Shown: piece after piece, positions 15,858-25,063 of the stretch
Numbering within the stretch: the stretch's first letter is position 1
Layout: every line of letters starts with the position of its first letter
Assembly (NCBI RefSeq): GCF_001074155.1
Contig: NZ_JUUZ01000010.1
Span: 43,962 to 107,961 of the forward strand
Direction of reading: 5' to 3'
Origin: Streptococcus pseudopneumoniae
GTDB taxonomy: Bacteria > Bacillota > Bacilli > Lactobacillales > Streptococcaceae
DNA length: 64,000 nucleotides
Translations under genes and position numbers: made by a program
The notes under the pieces: model-generated
Seen by the model: only the letters and a program-made list of their open reading frames with translations
Told to the model about the DNA's origin: nothing
The model's database searches: none

Positions 15858-17342
15858 TTAAGATTTTTTGTTTTTCAAGAATTCGTCGTATTGTTTTTGC
15901 ATTTCATCCAATACTTTTTGGTAAGCACCTTCAGATTTAAGTTTTTCCATCAATTCTGGAATAGCTTTTTCTGGGTCTACAGTACCAGTGTTGATAGCTG
16001 TATCGAATTGTTGCATAGTGTTAGTAATAGCTGAGATTTCAGATTTCACGTTGTCAGTGTTGAAGATGAATCCAAGCGCTGGAGATTCTTTTGCAGTTTC
16101 CAAGTCTTTCTTAGATTGTGCAATTTGTTCATCTGTAACATTTTCGTTGATGTAAAGGATCCAGTTGTTACCAGTGTTCCATCCTGACATGTGAGTGTTT
16201 CCTTTGTATCCGTCAAGGACTTTAACACGGTTTTCTTTACCTGCAACTTTTTCCCAGTTCTTGCCTTCTGGTCCATAAACAAGCCCGTTCAAGAGTTCTG
16301 GGTTAGTGTTCAAGAGGTTCAACACTTCCATTGCTTTTTCTTTGTTCTTAGAGTTGTTTGAGATTACAAAGTTTGCCACTTGAGTTGTTTGGTTTTTCTT
16401 GATGAAGTTAGTAAATGGTTTGATTTGGATGTCTCTGTTAGCAACACGAGAAAGCAAGCTGCTACCGTAGTCAGCTGGTCCTACTGTTTCTTCACGAACA
16501 AACCAAGTATCTTGAGTAAGGTCATATGAAGTTTCGCTAGTTGCTACGTCTTTTGGAATGTATCCTTCTTCATAGAATTTGTGAAGAGTCTTCAAGTGTT
16601 CTACGAAACGAGGAACTTCGTAACGGTTTACGATCTTAGTAGTGTCGCCTTCAAGGTCGATAACGAATGGAAGACCATTTGCAACTGGGTAGTCAAAGTT
16701 TTCTGATGGGATAAAGTTTTTACCAACAGCGAATGGCATTACGTCTGGAGCTTTTTCTTTGATTTGTTTCAATACTGGTTCAAGTGTTTCGTATGAAGTT
16801 ACACCTGAGATATCGATTCCATATTTTTCAAGAAGTGGGCCGTTGAAAGCAAAGTTTTGTGAAGATGCAACGTTAGCTGCAACTGGAACAGAATAAATCT
16901 TACCGTTTATAGTGTTACCTTTGATGTAAGCTGGGTCAAGCGCTTTGTAAAGCTCAGCACCTTCTTTCTTGTACAATTCTGTCAAGTCAGCATAAGCACC
17001 TTTTTGAGCGTTTACTACATAGTTATCTGCAAATGCGATATCGTAGTTTTCACCTGATGAAGTGATAACTGACATTTTCTTACCATAGTCACCCCAACCA
17101 AGATATTGGATGTCTAATTTAGCACCAACTTTTTCTCCGATGATTTTGTTTGCATTTTCTAGCAATTCATCCAAGTTATCTGGTTTGTCACCAATTTGGT
17201 ACATTTTGATAACAGTTTTGTCACCTGAAGCTGAGTCAGCAGCTTTTTGGTTGTTTCCTTTAAGGTTTCCACAAGCAGCAAGACTAGCAGCTAAAGCGAC
17301 AAGGCTAGCAGATGCAAAAGCATATTTTTTCCAGTTTTTCAT
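15858..17342 (-). CDS. ngtS: N-glycan ABC importer, solute-binding lipoprotein
   Basis: A 494-residue extracellular sugar-binding lipoprotein. The signal peptide ends in a lipobox LAAC with the lipidated Cys at residue 24. The mature part is a family-1-type binding protein (TVIKMYQIGDKPDNLDELLE near the start) with the C-terminal region ending EMQKQYDEFLKNKKS typical of the DUF3502-containing group. It closely resembles the pneumococcal NgtS protein (SP_0092 from memory), which binds host N-glycan fragments. It is the third gene after two permeases and ends at a strong terminator. No ATPase gene is present, so, as in other streptococcal sugar importers, a shared MsmK-type ATPase elsewhere is expected. 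Confidence 0.88.
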   Translation of the reverse strand: MKNWKKYAFASASLVALAASLAACGNLKGNNQKAADSASGDKTVIKMYQIGDKPDNLDELLENANKIIGEKVGAKLDIQYLGWGDYGKKMSVITSSGENYDIAFADNYVVNAQKGAYADLTELYKKEGAELYKALDPAYIKGNTINGKIYSVPVAANVASSQNFAFNGPLLEKYGIDISGVTSYETLEPVLKQIKEKAPDVMPFAVGKNFIPSENFDYPVANGLPFVIDLEGDTTKIVNRYEVPRFVEHLKTLHKFYEEGYIPKDVATSETSYDLTQDTWFVREETVGPADYGSSLLSRVANRDIQIKPFTNFIKKNQTTQVANFVISNNSKNKEKAMEVLNLLNTNPELLNGLVYGPEGKNWEKVAGKENRVKVLDGYKGNTHMSGWNTGNNWILYINENVTDEQIAQSKKDLETAKESPALGFIFNTDNVKSEISAITNTMQQFDTAINTGTVDPEKAIPELMEKLKSEGAYQKVLDEMQKQYDEFLKNKKS

Positions 17343-17390
17343 GATAAAAACTCCTTTTTTTATTTTTAATTTATAAACAATTTTAATGAG

Positions 17391-17441
17391 TAACTTTTCT
17401 GATGATGAAAAGTTAGATAGAGAAGAGAAAGCTTATTTCTC
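17391..17441 (-). repeat. Two intercistronic hairpins between ngtP2 and ngtS
   Basis: Two inverted repeats sit in tandem: GAGAAA-N5-TTTCTC (17425-17441) and TAACTTTTC-N7-GAAAAGTTA (17391-17415). Neither is followed by a T-run on the minus strand. Such structures between permease and binding-protein genes often stabilise or partly separate the mRNA so the binding protein is made in excess; that role is inferred. Confidence 0.55.
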
Positions 17442-17447
17442 AGCGTT

Positions 17448-18368
17448 TTATTCTTTAACACCACCGATAGTTAAACCTTTTACAAAGTAGCGTTGGAAGA
17501 ATGGATAGAGAATCGCAATTGGAACAGTCGCAACTACGACCATGGCCATACGACCTGTTTCTTTTGGTAGGGCAACTGCAAGTTGTCCTGACATCCCAAC
17601 TGACTTAGCAATGTAATCCATGTTGTTTTGAATTTGCATGAGCAAATATTGCAATGGATACAAGTTGTCACTCTTGATGTAAAGAAGGGCATTGAACCAG
17701 TCGTTCCAGAATCCAAGTGCTGTCAACAGTGTGATAGTTGCAATCCCTGGAAGAGAGAGTGGTAAACAGATTTGGAAGAAGATCCGCGCCTCGCTAGCAC
17801 CATCGATACGAGCTGATTCGAGGATTGCTTCTGGAATGGTTTTCTTGAAGAAAGACCGCATCAACATGATGTTGAATGGCGATAGAAGCATCGGAACAAT
17901 CAAGGCCCAAATAGTATCACCCAAGTGAAGTAACTGAGTTACCACAATATAGCCTGGTACCAAACCAGCATTGAACAACATACTAAGAAGAGCAAAGATT
18001 GTAAAAAATTTGCGATACTTAAATGTTGAACGTGAGATGGCATAAGCGTATGTTGTTGTGATGAAGACGTTTGTCAAAGTTCCAACAACTGTTACAAAAG
18101 CTGAGATAAAGAGCGCTTGTAAAATTTTGTCTTTAAACTGAGCCAAGAATTGGAATCCATCTACACCAAACTTGGAAGGGAAGAAACTATATCCATATTG
18201 AACAATACTCTTCTCATCTGTAACTGAAATAATGATTACGAAGATGAAAGGCAAGATACAAGAGAAGGCCAGCAAACCAGATATGATACTAAAGAAGATA
18301 TCTGCCTTTTTGCTGAAGGAGTGTATGCCAACATTATCAATTTTTTCTTTTTGAATTTTTTTTGCCAT
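17448..18368 (-). CDS. ngtP2: N-glycan ABC importer, permease (second)
   Basis: A 306-residue inner-membrane permease of the carbohydrate ABC (MalG-like) group with about six membrane helices. The coupling EAA loop reads EAILESARIDGASEARIFFQ followed by ICLPLSLPGIATI. The C-terminus FFQRYFVKGLTIGGVKE is typical of this subgroup. The start was set at MAKKIQKEKIDN because AAGGAGGAG lies directly upstream; the longer in-frame start sits inside the preceding gene. It follows the first permease by 13 bases and precedes the binding-protein gene. Confidence 0.9.
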   Translation of the reverse strand: MAKKIQKEKIDNVGIHSFSKKADIFFSIISGLLAFSCILPFIFVIIISVTDEKSIVQYGYSFFPSKFGVDGFQFLAQFKDKILQALFISAFVTVVGTLTNVFITTTYAYAISRSTFKYRKFFTIFALLSMLFNAGLVPGYIVVTQLLHLGDTIWALIVPMLLSPFNIMLMRSFFKKTIPEAILESARIDGASEARIFFQICLPLSLPGIATITLLTALGFWNDWFNALLYIKSDNLYPLQYLLMQIQNNMDYIAKSVGMSGQLAVALPKETGRMAMVVVATVPIAILYPFFQRYFVKGLTIGGVKE

Positions 18369-18381
18369 ATGCTCCTCCTTT

Positions 18382-19311
18382 CTAGAATAGTGCTGAGTTA
18401 GGATCAACACGTCTTGCAAGTAAGTTTGATAGGATAACGAGAATCAAACCGACGACTGACTGGTAGAGACCGGCTGCTGAAGCCATACCGATATCTGCTG
18501 TCTGAGTCAATCCGTTAAAGACATAGACGTCCAATACATTTGTTACACTATAGAGCTGACCTGCGTTGTGAGGGATTTGGTAGAAGAGACCGAAGTCTGC
18601 ACGGAAGATGTTTCCGACTGCAAGGATGGTCAATACTGTCACAAGCGGTGTCAACTGAGGGATGGTTACGTTACGGATACGTTGCCATTTGCTAGCACCG
18701 TCCACTGTCGCTGCTTCGTAGTAAGTTGGGTCAATACCCATGATAGTTGCGTAGTACATCACACTACTATATCCAAAGCCTTTCCAGATACCTAGGAAAA
18801 GGAGAAGGTAAGGCCAGATACTGACATCAGCGTAGAAGTTAATACCCTTCATTCCAAGGGCTTCTAAGGTGTGGTTGATAAGCCCTTTATCGATGTTTAG
18901 GAAAGCATCTGTAAAGAAACTGATGATAACCCATGATAGGAAGTAAGGGAACAACATAGATGTTTGGTAGATTTTAACCATTTGCTTAGAGCGAAGTTCA
19001 CTAAGGATAATGGCAATACCAACTGATACAATTAAACCGATAAAGATAAATCCAAGGTTGTAAAGGACAGTGTTTCGAGTGATGACAAAGGCATCCTTGG
19101 AACTAAACAAGAATTTAAAGTTATCTAGTCCGACCCATCTACTATTTATAATACTGTGGACGAATCCTTCACCAGTCATATGGTAGTCTTTGAAGGCAAC
19201 CACATTCCCAAATACTGGAATGTAGAAGAATAAAATCAACCAAATTGTTCCTGGTAGAACCATTAAGAGAAAAATCCAATTATCTCTTAAAGTTTTTGAA
19301 AACTTCTTCAT
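18382..19311 (-). CDS. ngtP1: N-glycan ABC importer, permease (first)
   Basis: A 309-residue inner-membrane permease of the MalF-like (LplB) group with about six helices and the EAA loop EAATVDGASKWQRIRNVTIPQLTPL. It ends LARRVDPNSALF, the common C-terminus of this subgroup. GGGGAGG precedes the start. It is the first gene of the importer operon, under a promoter with a cre site. In pneumococcus the matching operon brings N-glycan products released by surface and secreted glycosidases into the cell; here it lies directly next to the intracellular glycosidases. Confidence 0.9.
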   Translation of the reverse strand: MKKFSKTLRDNWIFLLMVLPGTIWLILFFYIPVFGNVVAFKDYHMTGEGFVHSIINSRWVGLDNFKFLFSSKDAFVITRNTVLYNLGFIFIGLIVSVGIAIILSELRSKQMVKIYQTSMLFPYFLSWVIISFFTDAFLNIDKGLINHTLEALGMKGINFYADVSIWPYLLLFLGIWKGFGYSSVMYYATIMGIDPTYYEAATVDGASKWQRIRNVTIPQLTPLVTVLTILAVGNIFRADFGLFYQIPHNAGQLYSVTNVLDVYVFNGLTQTADIGMASAAGLYQSVVGLILVILSNLLARRVDPNSALF

Positions 19312-19364
19312 AATTTCCTCCCCTTTTATTTTTCTAAAACTTCATAATCTCATATTTTTAGTTT

Positions 19365-19378
19365 TGATAACGTTTACA
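19365..19378. promoter_or_regulatory. cre site (CcpA operator) of the ngt operon
   Basis: The minus strand reads TGTAAACGTTATCA, matching TGWAANCGNTNWCA at every fixed position. It lies 5 bases below the -10 TATACT and covers the expected transcription start, consistent with repression by CcpA when preferred sugars are present. Confidence 0.8.
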
Positions 19379-19383
19379 AAAAT

Positions 19384-19412
19384 AGTATACTCTTATTTTT
19401 AGGACAGTTTAA
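19384..19412 (-). promoter_or_regulatory. Promoter of the ngt operon
   Basis: Minus strand: -35-like TTAAAC (19412-19407), 17-base spacer, -10 TATACT (19389-19384). The weak -35 leaves room for regulation. Confidence 0.6.
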
Positions 19413-19425
19413 ACTACAAATTATA

Positions 19426-19458
19426 GAAAAAACTCCACAAATTATTTTATGTGGAGAA
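19426..19458 (-). terminator. Terminator of the glycosidase operon
   Basis: Minus-strand stem CTCCACA-N10-TGTGGAG followed by TTTTTT. It separates the GH125-GH38-ROK-GH20 operon from the ngt promoter. Confidence 0.85.
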
Positions 19459-19477
19459 CTTTTTTATATAAGAATAG

Positions 19478-19491
19478 GTTTCACGGGAAAC
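19478..19491. other. Degenerate parS-like site
   Basis: GTTTCACGGGAAAC differs from the parS core GTTTCACGTGAAAC at one base. It lies between the GH20 stop codon and its terminator. Confidence 0.4.
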
Positions 19492-19513
19492 TTTCTTCCT
19501 GAATAGAGTTTTT

Positions 19514-21394
19514 CTAGGTCGTATAAATAGTGGATGCTGTCGCAATAGTATGCCACTGATTAGCCGTTGTAGCTGCGAAGTCCTTGTCTGCGTAAAAGTC
19601 AGTAAATGGAAGAATTTCAACTTCTAATTCTTCGATGCGGTCAATTTGACCAGCCAAATAAGCCTCGATACGGCTTTCTGCTCGCTTGATTCGCTGCAAG
19701 AGTCCACCCATACGAATATCTACTGTATCCAAACCAAAGACCTTGTTTTCTTTCAACCATTGCTGGCTAAAGAGCTTGTGGAATGTTTCAATCTGGCTTC
19801 TTAATTTTGGTAATTCTTCCCTAGCAATTTGTTGCAAACTCTCTTTATCACCTGTTTGATAGGCTTGACGAATGCGTCGTCCCACATCAACCTTGCCACT
19901 TAAAATAGCATTCAACTGGGCCTGAGTTTCGAAAAGATAGGCGTAGACTCCAGCTTTTTCTTTAATGTCAGAAAGAGTCTCAGCTGCCTGGGCAAAGTGA
20001 GGCTTGTCCTGTTCAGGAGTCATGTGCCTATCAAGGATTGGACAGAGAACATCCTGATAAAAGACATAGCGATTGGGGTTGATCCCGCTGAGATTATCTG
20101 GTAGATCTGGCAAAAGGTTGGCAAGATCAAGTTGCATGAAGTCCTCAACCGGTAGACCTGTATTGGTCTTGAAATGAGCAGATAATCGCTCTAAATCATT
20201 GCGGTAGCTGAGTTCTGCCCAGATTTGTAGACTTGGCAGAATAGAGAACTGAGCTGTTTCGCCACCATTGTCTCCCCATCCAGTCACGATGACTTCTTTG
20301 ATCTGATTAGCACGGCAGGCTTTGTTTGCTTCGATAGCGATGAGACGACTGAAATGGTTGTGTGGTGTGAATCCAATCCACTTCCAAGCACCACCTGCAA
20401 AGGCAATATCCTGGCTAATCTTGTGGTGATTACTGAAGTTACGGTTGTATTTTTCTTCGCTATCCTGATAATAATCCCAGTAAACCAAGGTCACACGGTC
20501 TTTAAGTCGGTCAAGAAAAACTCGTGTTTCCTCTGGAATTTCGACATCACGGTCGTACTGGCCATCTGCTGACATGAGTTTGAAGAACATATCGCTCCAC
20601 ATCTGGCAGTGGAAACCATACTTATCTGCAATATCCAGCACGCGCTCCAAGTGTTGGCACATAAGGAGACTACGATCCACAACACCATTGAGAATCAAAT
20701 AGCGACCCAAACCAACCAAGTGGGCTTCGTCCATGCCGATATTGACCTTGCGTGTTTGTAGTTTAGACAAAGTAGCAAACATGCCGTCGATTAGGTCGTA
20801 AACTTTTTCTTCGCCGATGAGGAGAATGTCCTCTACATCACGAAGTTGCTGAACTTCTTTGACACCCCATTTGACAAAGGCTGATAAGTGAGCCAAGGTC
20901 TGGATACAAGGAACAAAAGTCATATCAAACTGCTGGGCATAGGCTTCGATTTCCTGTAACTCTTCAGCTGAATAAGCCCCGCGGAAATAACCAAAATAAG
21001 GTTGCCCTTCAATCTGATAGGTATCTTCCATATAAAGCTCAAAGGTTGAATAACCCATTAGAGCCAAGACTTCAATCATCTGCTTGGCAGATGCAACATT
21101 TAGAACCGCATTACGGGAACAATCCGCCATGTAGGCTAAATCTTCATAAGTCGCTTGCTCCTCAATTTCTACCTTGTCCCCTTCTGCCAAAGCTGTTGCC
21201 AGCACTGACAAGGCGCGGTAGAGTTGATTAGGTTTACGATAGGTCAGTTGATAGTGACCACCCTCACCCTTGATAGAGATAGAAGCTTGGTCAGACTGAG
21301 CGACTGCCACTTCTACATCTGGTAGAGAAATGTGATTTTTTAATGCTTCGATAGATTGGGCTTGTTTGGGACTAAGTCCGATAAAACTTACCAT
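19514..21394 (-). CDS. Intracellular exo-beta-N-acetylhexosaminidase, GH20 (GH20C type)
   Basis: A 626-residue family 20 glycosidase with no signal peptide, so cytoplasmic. After an N-terminal GH20b-like domain (~1-80), the TIM barrel carries [34 protein letters not shown] and the catalytic Asp-Glu pair D222-E223 in VNIGMDEAH, as needed for substrate-assisted catalysis. It matches the pneumococcal GH20C enzyme (SP_2141 from memory), which removes terminal GlcNAc/GalNAc. The start at [10 protein letters not shown] has AGGAGG upstream and overlaps the ROK stop by 7 bases; a longer start would lie inside the ROK gene. Last gene of the glycosidase operon. Confidence 0.92.
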   Translation of the reverse strand: MVSFIGLSPKQAQSIEALKNHISLPDVEVAVAQSDQASISIKGEGGHYQLTYRKPNQLYRALSVLATALAEGDKVEIEEQATYEDLAYMADCSRNAVLNVASAKQMIEVLALMGYSTFELYMEDTYQIEGQPYFGYFRGAYSAEELQEIEAYAQQFDMTFVPCIQTLAHLSAFVKWGVKEVQQLRDVEDILLIGEEKVYDLIDGMFATLSKLQTRKVNIGMDEAHLVGLGRYLILNGVVDRSLLMCQHLERVLDIADKYGFHCQMWSDMFFKLMSADGQYDRDVEIPEETRVFLDRLKDRVTLVYWDYYQDSEEKYNRNFSNHHKISQDIAFAGGAWKWIGFTPHNHFSRLIAIEANKACRANQIKEVIVTGWGDNGGETAQFSILPSLQIWAELSYRNDLERLSAHFKTNTGLPVEDFMQLDLANLLPDLPDNLSGINPNRYVFYQDVLCPILDRHMTPEQDKPHFAQAAETLSDIKEKAGVYAYLFETQAQLNAILSGKVDVGRRIRQAYQTGDKESLQQIAREELPKLRSQIETFHKLFSQQWLKENKVFGLDTVDIRMGGLLQRIKRAESRIEAYLAGQIDRIEELEVEILPFTDFYADKDFAATTANQWHTIATASTIYTT

Positions 21395-22257
21395 TGGTTT
21401 TCCTCCTGTAACCAGTTGACAAGGGCACCGTAGAGATTGCCATCTGCCTGATAGGTGCAAGCTTGAATCACTGGAGCGATAGTATATTCTTCGTAGGTTT
21501 CTACGAATGCATCAACAGCTTTTTTGACGCCTTGGATAAAATCTGGATTTTGACTGATAGAGCCTCCCAGACTAATGACATCTGGGTCGATTAGATACTG
21601 GATATTGAGTAATCCTTGAGCTAGATTACGATTCATACGCTCAATGGCTTCTTGGCAAAGGGCATTGCCTGCTACAGCTTCTTGGTAAATCTTGCGACCA
21701 TCCCAGTCAGTCTGACCAGATTTTTCAATTACGTAGCGAACCATGTTTCCTGTAGAAGCTAGTAGCGACCAGTTGTTGAGTTTTTCTGCGGGCTCGATGG
21801 TTGTCATGTAGCCAAACTCACCGCCCAAACCATGACGACCACGGTGAAGCTTGCCATTGATAATCATGGCGCCACCAATTCCTGTACCAATCACGACACA
21901 GGCTGCATTTTCAATCTCAGGATGATCCATTAATTCGCTGAGTCCAACACAGTTGGCATCATTTTCTAGATGGATAGGGAGTTGATGATGAGCAAGGGCC
22001 TCATACCAAGAAAAACCATGGATGTAAGGAATGGCACTAATCCCCTTAATCACTCCTGTTTCTTGATTGACCGCTCCTGGAACACTCATAGCAATCCCAC
22101 GATAGTCCTGTTCTGACAAGCGTTGGTCCAACCAAGTCAATAATTCTTCTAGAGTTTCTGGAGTTGGGATGCTGGTCTTATCTAAAATCTTTCCATCAGG
22201 AGTTAGACTAGCAAACTTAATGCCAGTCCCTCCGATATCAATCGTTGCAATGGTCAT
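21388..22257 (-). CDS. ROK-family sugar kinase
   Basis: A 289-residue ROK protein of the kinase type. The N-terminal phosphate motif is [11 protein letters not shown] (D7, G9-G10-T11) and there is a second glycine-rich stretch [31 protein letters not shown]. No N-terminal helix-turn-helix is present, so it is not a repressor, and the CxCGxxGC zinc motif of many ROK glucokinases is absent. In the pneumococcal N-glycan cluster a homolog sits in the same place (SP_2142 from memory), so mannose or GlcNAc is a likely substrate, by inference. The start at 22257 has AGGTG 6 bases upstream. Confidence 0.87.
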   Translation of the reverse strand: MTIATIDIGGTGIKFASLTPDGKILDKTSIPTPETLEELLTWLDQRLSEQDYRGIAMSVPGAVNQETGVIKGISAIPYIHGFSWYEALAHHQLPIHLENDANCVGLSELMDHPEIENAACVVIGTGIGGAMIINGKLHRGRHGLGGEFGYMTTIEPAEKLNNWSLLASTGNMVRYVIEKSGQTDWDGRKIYQEAVAGNALCQEAIERMNRNLAQGLLNIQYLIDPDVISLGGSISQNPDFIQGVKKAVDAFVETYEEYTIAPVIQACTYQADGNLYGALVNWLQEENQW

Positions 22258-22274
22258 TTCTTTCACCTGCAAAA

Positions 22275-22313
22275 AGGAGCGAATCAGCAGTTGTTTCTTA
22301 CTTTTTCGCTCCT
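22275..22313 (-). terminator. Terminator-like hairpin between GH38 and ROK genes
   Basis: Minus-strand arms AGGAGCGAA and TTCGCTCCT are separated by 21 bases and followed by TTTTT. It lies just above the ROK ribosome site, inside what is otherwise a continuous operon, so it may act as a partial terminator or attenuator. Confidence 0.6.
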
Positions 22314-22341
22314 CCTTTCTTTTTATGTTTACTTTTTGAAA

Positions 22342-24987
22342 TTAAATTTCTTCTTTTTGAATAAGTTCTGTACGAATTTCCTGTGGTGCCAATAGTCCTG
22401 AATGGACTGGGTATGGGCGTTCCAGCAAGTCAAGAATGGTTTGTTGTTTTTCAGACACACGGATATTTTCTTGACTCATGTTGTAGTAACGAAGGACATA
22501 ACCTTCTTCATTCTCAGCCACCTTAAAGGCTGTTGGGCAGACTTGTGGCAAGTTCAGTGCCGGATGGTTAAAGAGGCTACCCATTGCTGCAACGCTACCC
22601 TCTTGTTTTGCAACTTGAAGAGCTGTAAATGGCACCTGGAAGGCTTTGGCACGACGGAAAGCTGAGAAGCGTTCCCCTGCTTGGTGACATTCTACTGCAA
22701 ATTCAACTTCGATATCACGCAAGCACTGAGCTTCCGGAGTTGGGAAGTAGCCCCAGTCACCTAGCTCACCAGAAGCACGGAGAAGGGTTACAGCCATGGT
22801 GTCGTCTCCAAGGATTTCGTATTCGTGCAATCCTTTATTGGATAAGGTCACTCCTTTAACATCATCATACAAGCTAACAAAAGCTTGTTGGTGTTGTGGA
22901 TTTTCAGGATTTTCCCAAGAAGCTGCCGGTTTATTTGGTCTTGTCACAACTTCATAAATGCTTTCAGAATCATTGCTTGGACGAGTGTTATGAGTTTTGA
23001 CCAAGAGACGGATGCGGTGGTCTTTGGCTGTATTGGTAAAGCGAGTTTTAAAACGAATCTGTGGATTGTCCACAAAGACAGTCATTTCTGTTTCAAGAGG
23101 AATGGTTGTCAACTCTTCTGAACGACCTGCATCTCGTTTCATGAACTCGATGATACCTCTTTGTTCTGCATCCAATTTTTCATCTGCGCTAACTGGGATA
23201 GTCAAGTCATGTTTGAGCAAGATTTTGGCATAGCGAGCATTGTTTTCTAAGACTTCATAACCTTTCAGCTGAGCGTAGATTGGCTCAGTTCCTTTCGGCT
23301 GGAAGTAAATGTACTCGTTACCAATATCTCCACGGTCCTCGAATTGGATGAAATCTTCGTAAGCTTCATTCGTAGTCTTGTCGTAGAGTGTAATTCCTTG
23401 GTCTACACTCACTGTTACGAATGGGGTATCAATGACTCCATTTTGATAAATACCATCTCTGTATTCTACTTGACCTTCGACCAATTGGAAGCTTGCCCAA
23501 GAAAGCGGAGCAAGGTGGACTGGGATTGTCACGCGCACTTGGCGTGCAATATAGGGTTGGCGGAATTTATCCTTAGGCAAAGTATAGCCAAAACTTGCTC
23601 CCAGGTCTTCAATCTTGGCTTCAAGGACATGGCCATCCAAATCTTCAACATGGTAATCTGACAAGGTCACGGCTGCCATCTTCTTGTAACCTTCAGTCGG
23701 ATGCAATTCTTTAAAATCACAAGTCACAACATCCACTACAACACTAACTGTATCAACCTTGTCATGTAAAGCTGTGTTGACAACAGTAAAGAGGTGATCG
23801 CTCTCAGCATTTTGAGTAGCTAATTTAGCCTTCCATTCGTTAAGAAGATTACTCTTAACAAAATTCCCGACTTGATTAACCTTGGCAAAACGAGTTTCCA
23901 TTTCACGGTGAACTTCGTCAATACTACAACCACAGATACTATCGTGCGGTGCATTTTGCAGAAGTACTTTCCAAGCATAGGTCAATTGATCTTTGTGGTT
24001 ATGTCCACCAGTGATAATGGTTAATGGTTCCACGACCTGCTCTAACAAGTTGCTATTTTCTTGGAAGGCTTGTTTGAGGTAAACGCGTGAAGAAGAAGTA
24101 TTGGCAAGAGTATACCAACCATCCGTTTCCTGACTGGTCAACTCACCTGTGACAGTTGATAATTGTTCAGGAAGGGCACTTTCCACTGCTTGGACATATT
24201 CGTCAAATGAGCTATGAATAAAGGTCACGTCAGGGAAGAGTTCGTTTGCCACACGAATGGCTTCGCTCAGATTTCTCTGAACAGGTTGGTGGTCACAGCC
24301 GTTCATCATCAACCATTGGTTGGTCGATGCATAATCACGAACGTCTGCTAATTTTTGCTTCCAGAAAGTCAAGGCTTCGTCTTTATCCACTGGAATTTCA
24401 TTCCCGTTACTGTACCAGTTAGCAAAAAGAATGCCGAGTACACGGCTACCATCAACCCCTTGCCAGTACATCTCAGAAAATTGAGAGGTAAACTGTTCAT
24501 CTTCAAGGACTTGATTGTCAAATCCGATTGGCTTGACACCGCGACCAAAGGCTGCTACGTGAATACCTGATTTTTGAAGGATTTGAGGAGCCTGCCCCAT
24601 ATTTCCAAAGGTGTCTGGGAAGTAACCAATTTGAGTAGATTTGCCCCATTTAGCACATTCCGCTTGTCCAATCAAAGTATTGCGGACGTTAGCTTCACTG
24701 GAAATCAAGTAATCATCCTGCAAGATATAGAAAGGACCAATCTTGAGCTTGCCTTCGTCGATATAACGCTGCACCTTGTCACGGTTTTCAGGGCGAATTT
24801 CTAAATAGTCATCAAGGACAATGGTTTGTCCATCTAGGTGGAAGCTCTTGAACTCAGGATCATTTTCAAAAAGATCAAAGAGATTGTCAAAAAGTTCCAC
24901 CAATTGCATACGGTGACTTTCAAAAGGTAGATACCACTCACGATCCCAGTGACTGTGAGAGATGATATGTACAACAACATTTTCCAT
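22342..24987 (-). CDS. Alpha-mannosidase, GH38
   Basis: An 881-residue cytoplasmic family 38 alpha-mannosidase, full length for the bacterial enzymes. The N-terminal catalytic domain opens with HIISHSHWDREWYLPFE (zinc-binding His/Asp in HSHWD, residues 11-15) and has the nucleophile D125 in GYFPDTFGNMGQAPQIL. A further zinc-site segment is NAPHDSICGCSIDEVHREM. The C-terminal half is the beta-sandwich region of the family. It would cleave alpha-1,3 or other mannose linkages of imported N-glycan antennae. It follows the GH125 gene by 76 bases. Confidence 0.93.
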   Translation of the reverse strand: MENVVVHIISHSHWDREWYLPFESHRMQLVELFDNLFDLFENDPEFKSFHLDGQTIVLDDYLEIRPENRDKVQRYIDEGKLKIGPFYILQDDYLISSEANVRNTLIGQAECAKWGKSTQIGYFPDTFGNMGQAPQILQKSGIHVAAFGRGVKPIGFDNQVLEDEQFTSQFSEMYWQGVDGSRVLGILFANWYSNGNEIPVDKDEALTFWKQKLADVRDYASTNQWLMMNGCDHQPVQRNLSEAIRVANELFPDVTFIHSSFDEYVQAVESALPEQLSTVTGELTSQETDGWYTLANTSSSRVYLKQAFQENSNLLEQVVEPLTIITGGHNHKDQLTYAWKVLLQNAPHDSICGCSIDEVHREMETRFAKVNQVGNFVKSNLLNEWKAKLATQNAESDHLFTVVNTALHDKVDTVSVVVDVVTCDFKELHPTEGYKKMAAVTLSDYHVEDLDGHVLEAKIEDLGASFGYTLPKDKFRQPYIARQVRVTIPVHLAPLSWASFQLVEGQVEYRDGIYQNGVIDTPFVTVSVDQGITLYDKTTNEAYEDFIQFEDRGDIGNEYIYFQPKGTEPIYAQLKGYEVLENNARYAKILLKHDLTIPVSADEKLDAEQRGIIEFMKRDAGRSEELTTIPLETEMTVFVDNPQIRFKTRFTNTAKDHRIRLLVKTHNTRPSNDSESIYEVVTRPNKPAASWENPENPQHQQAFVSLYDDVKGVTLSNKGLHEYEILGDDTMAVTLLRASGELGDWGYFPTPEAQCLRDIEVEFAVECHQAGERFSAFRRAKAFQVPFTALQVAKQEGSVAAMGSLFNHPALNLPQVCPTAFKVAENEEGYVLRYYNMSQENIRVSEKQQTILDLLERPYPVHSGLLAPQEIRTELIQKEEI

Positions 24988-25063
24988 GAGTAAAACCTCA
25001 TTCTAACTTAAATTTAAAAATATATTTGTGATTCTTTGCAAGAACCTATTGAGCTAAGGCTCA

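Noticed and set aside
21395..21460. N-terminal extension of the GH20 enzyme
   Set aside because: It is the ROK gene read in another frame; the AGGAGG-supported start is at 21394.
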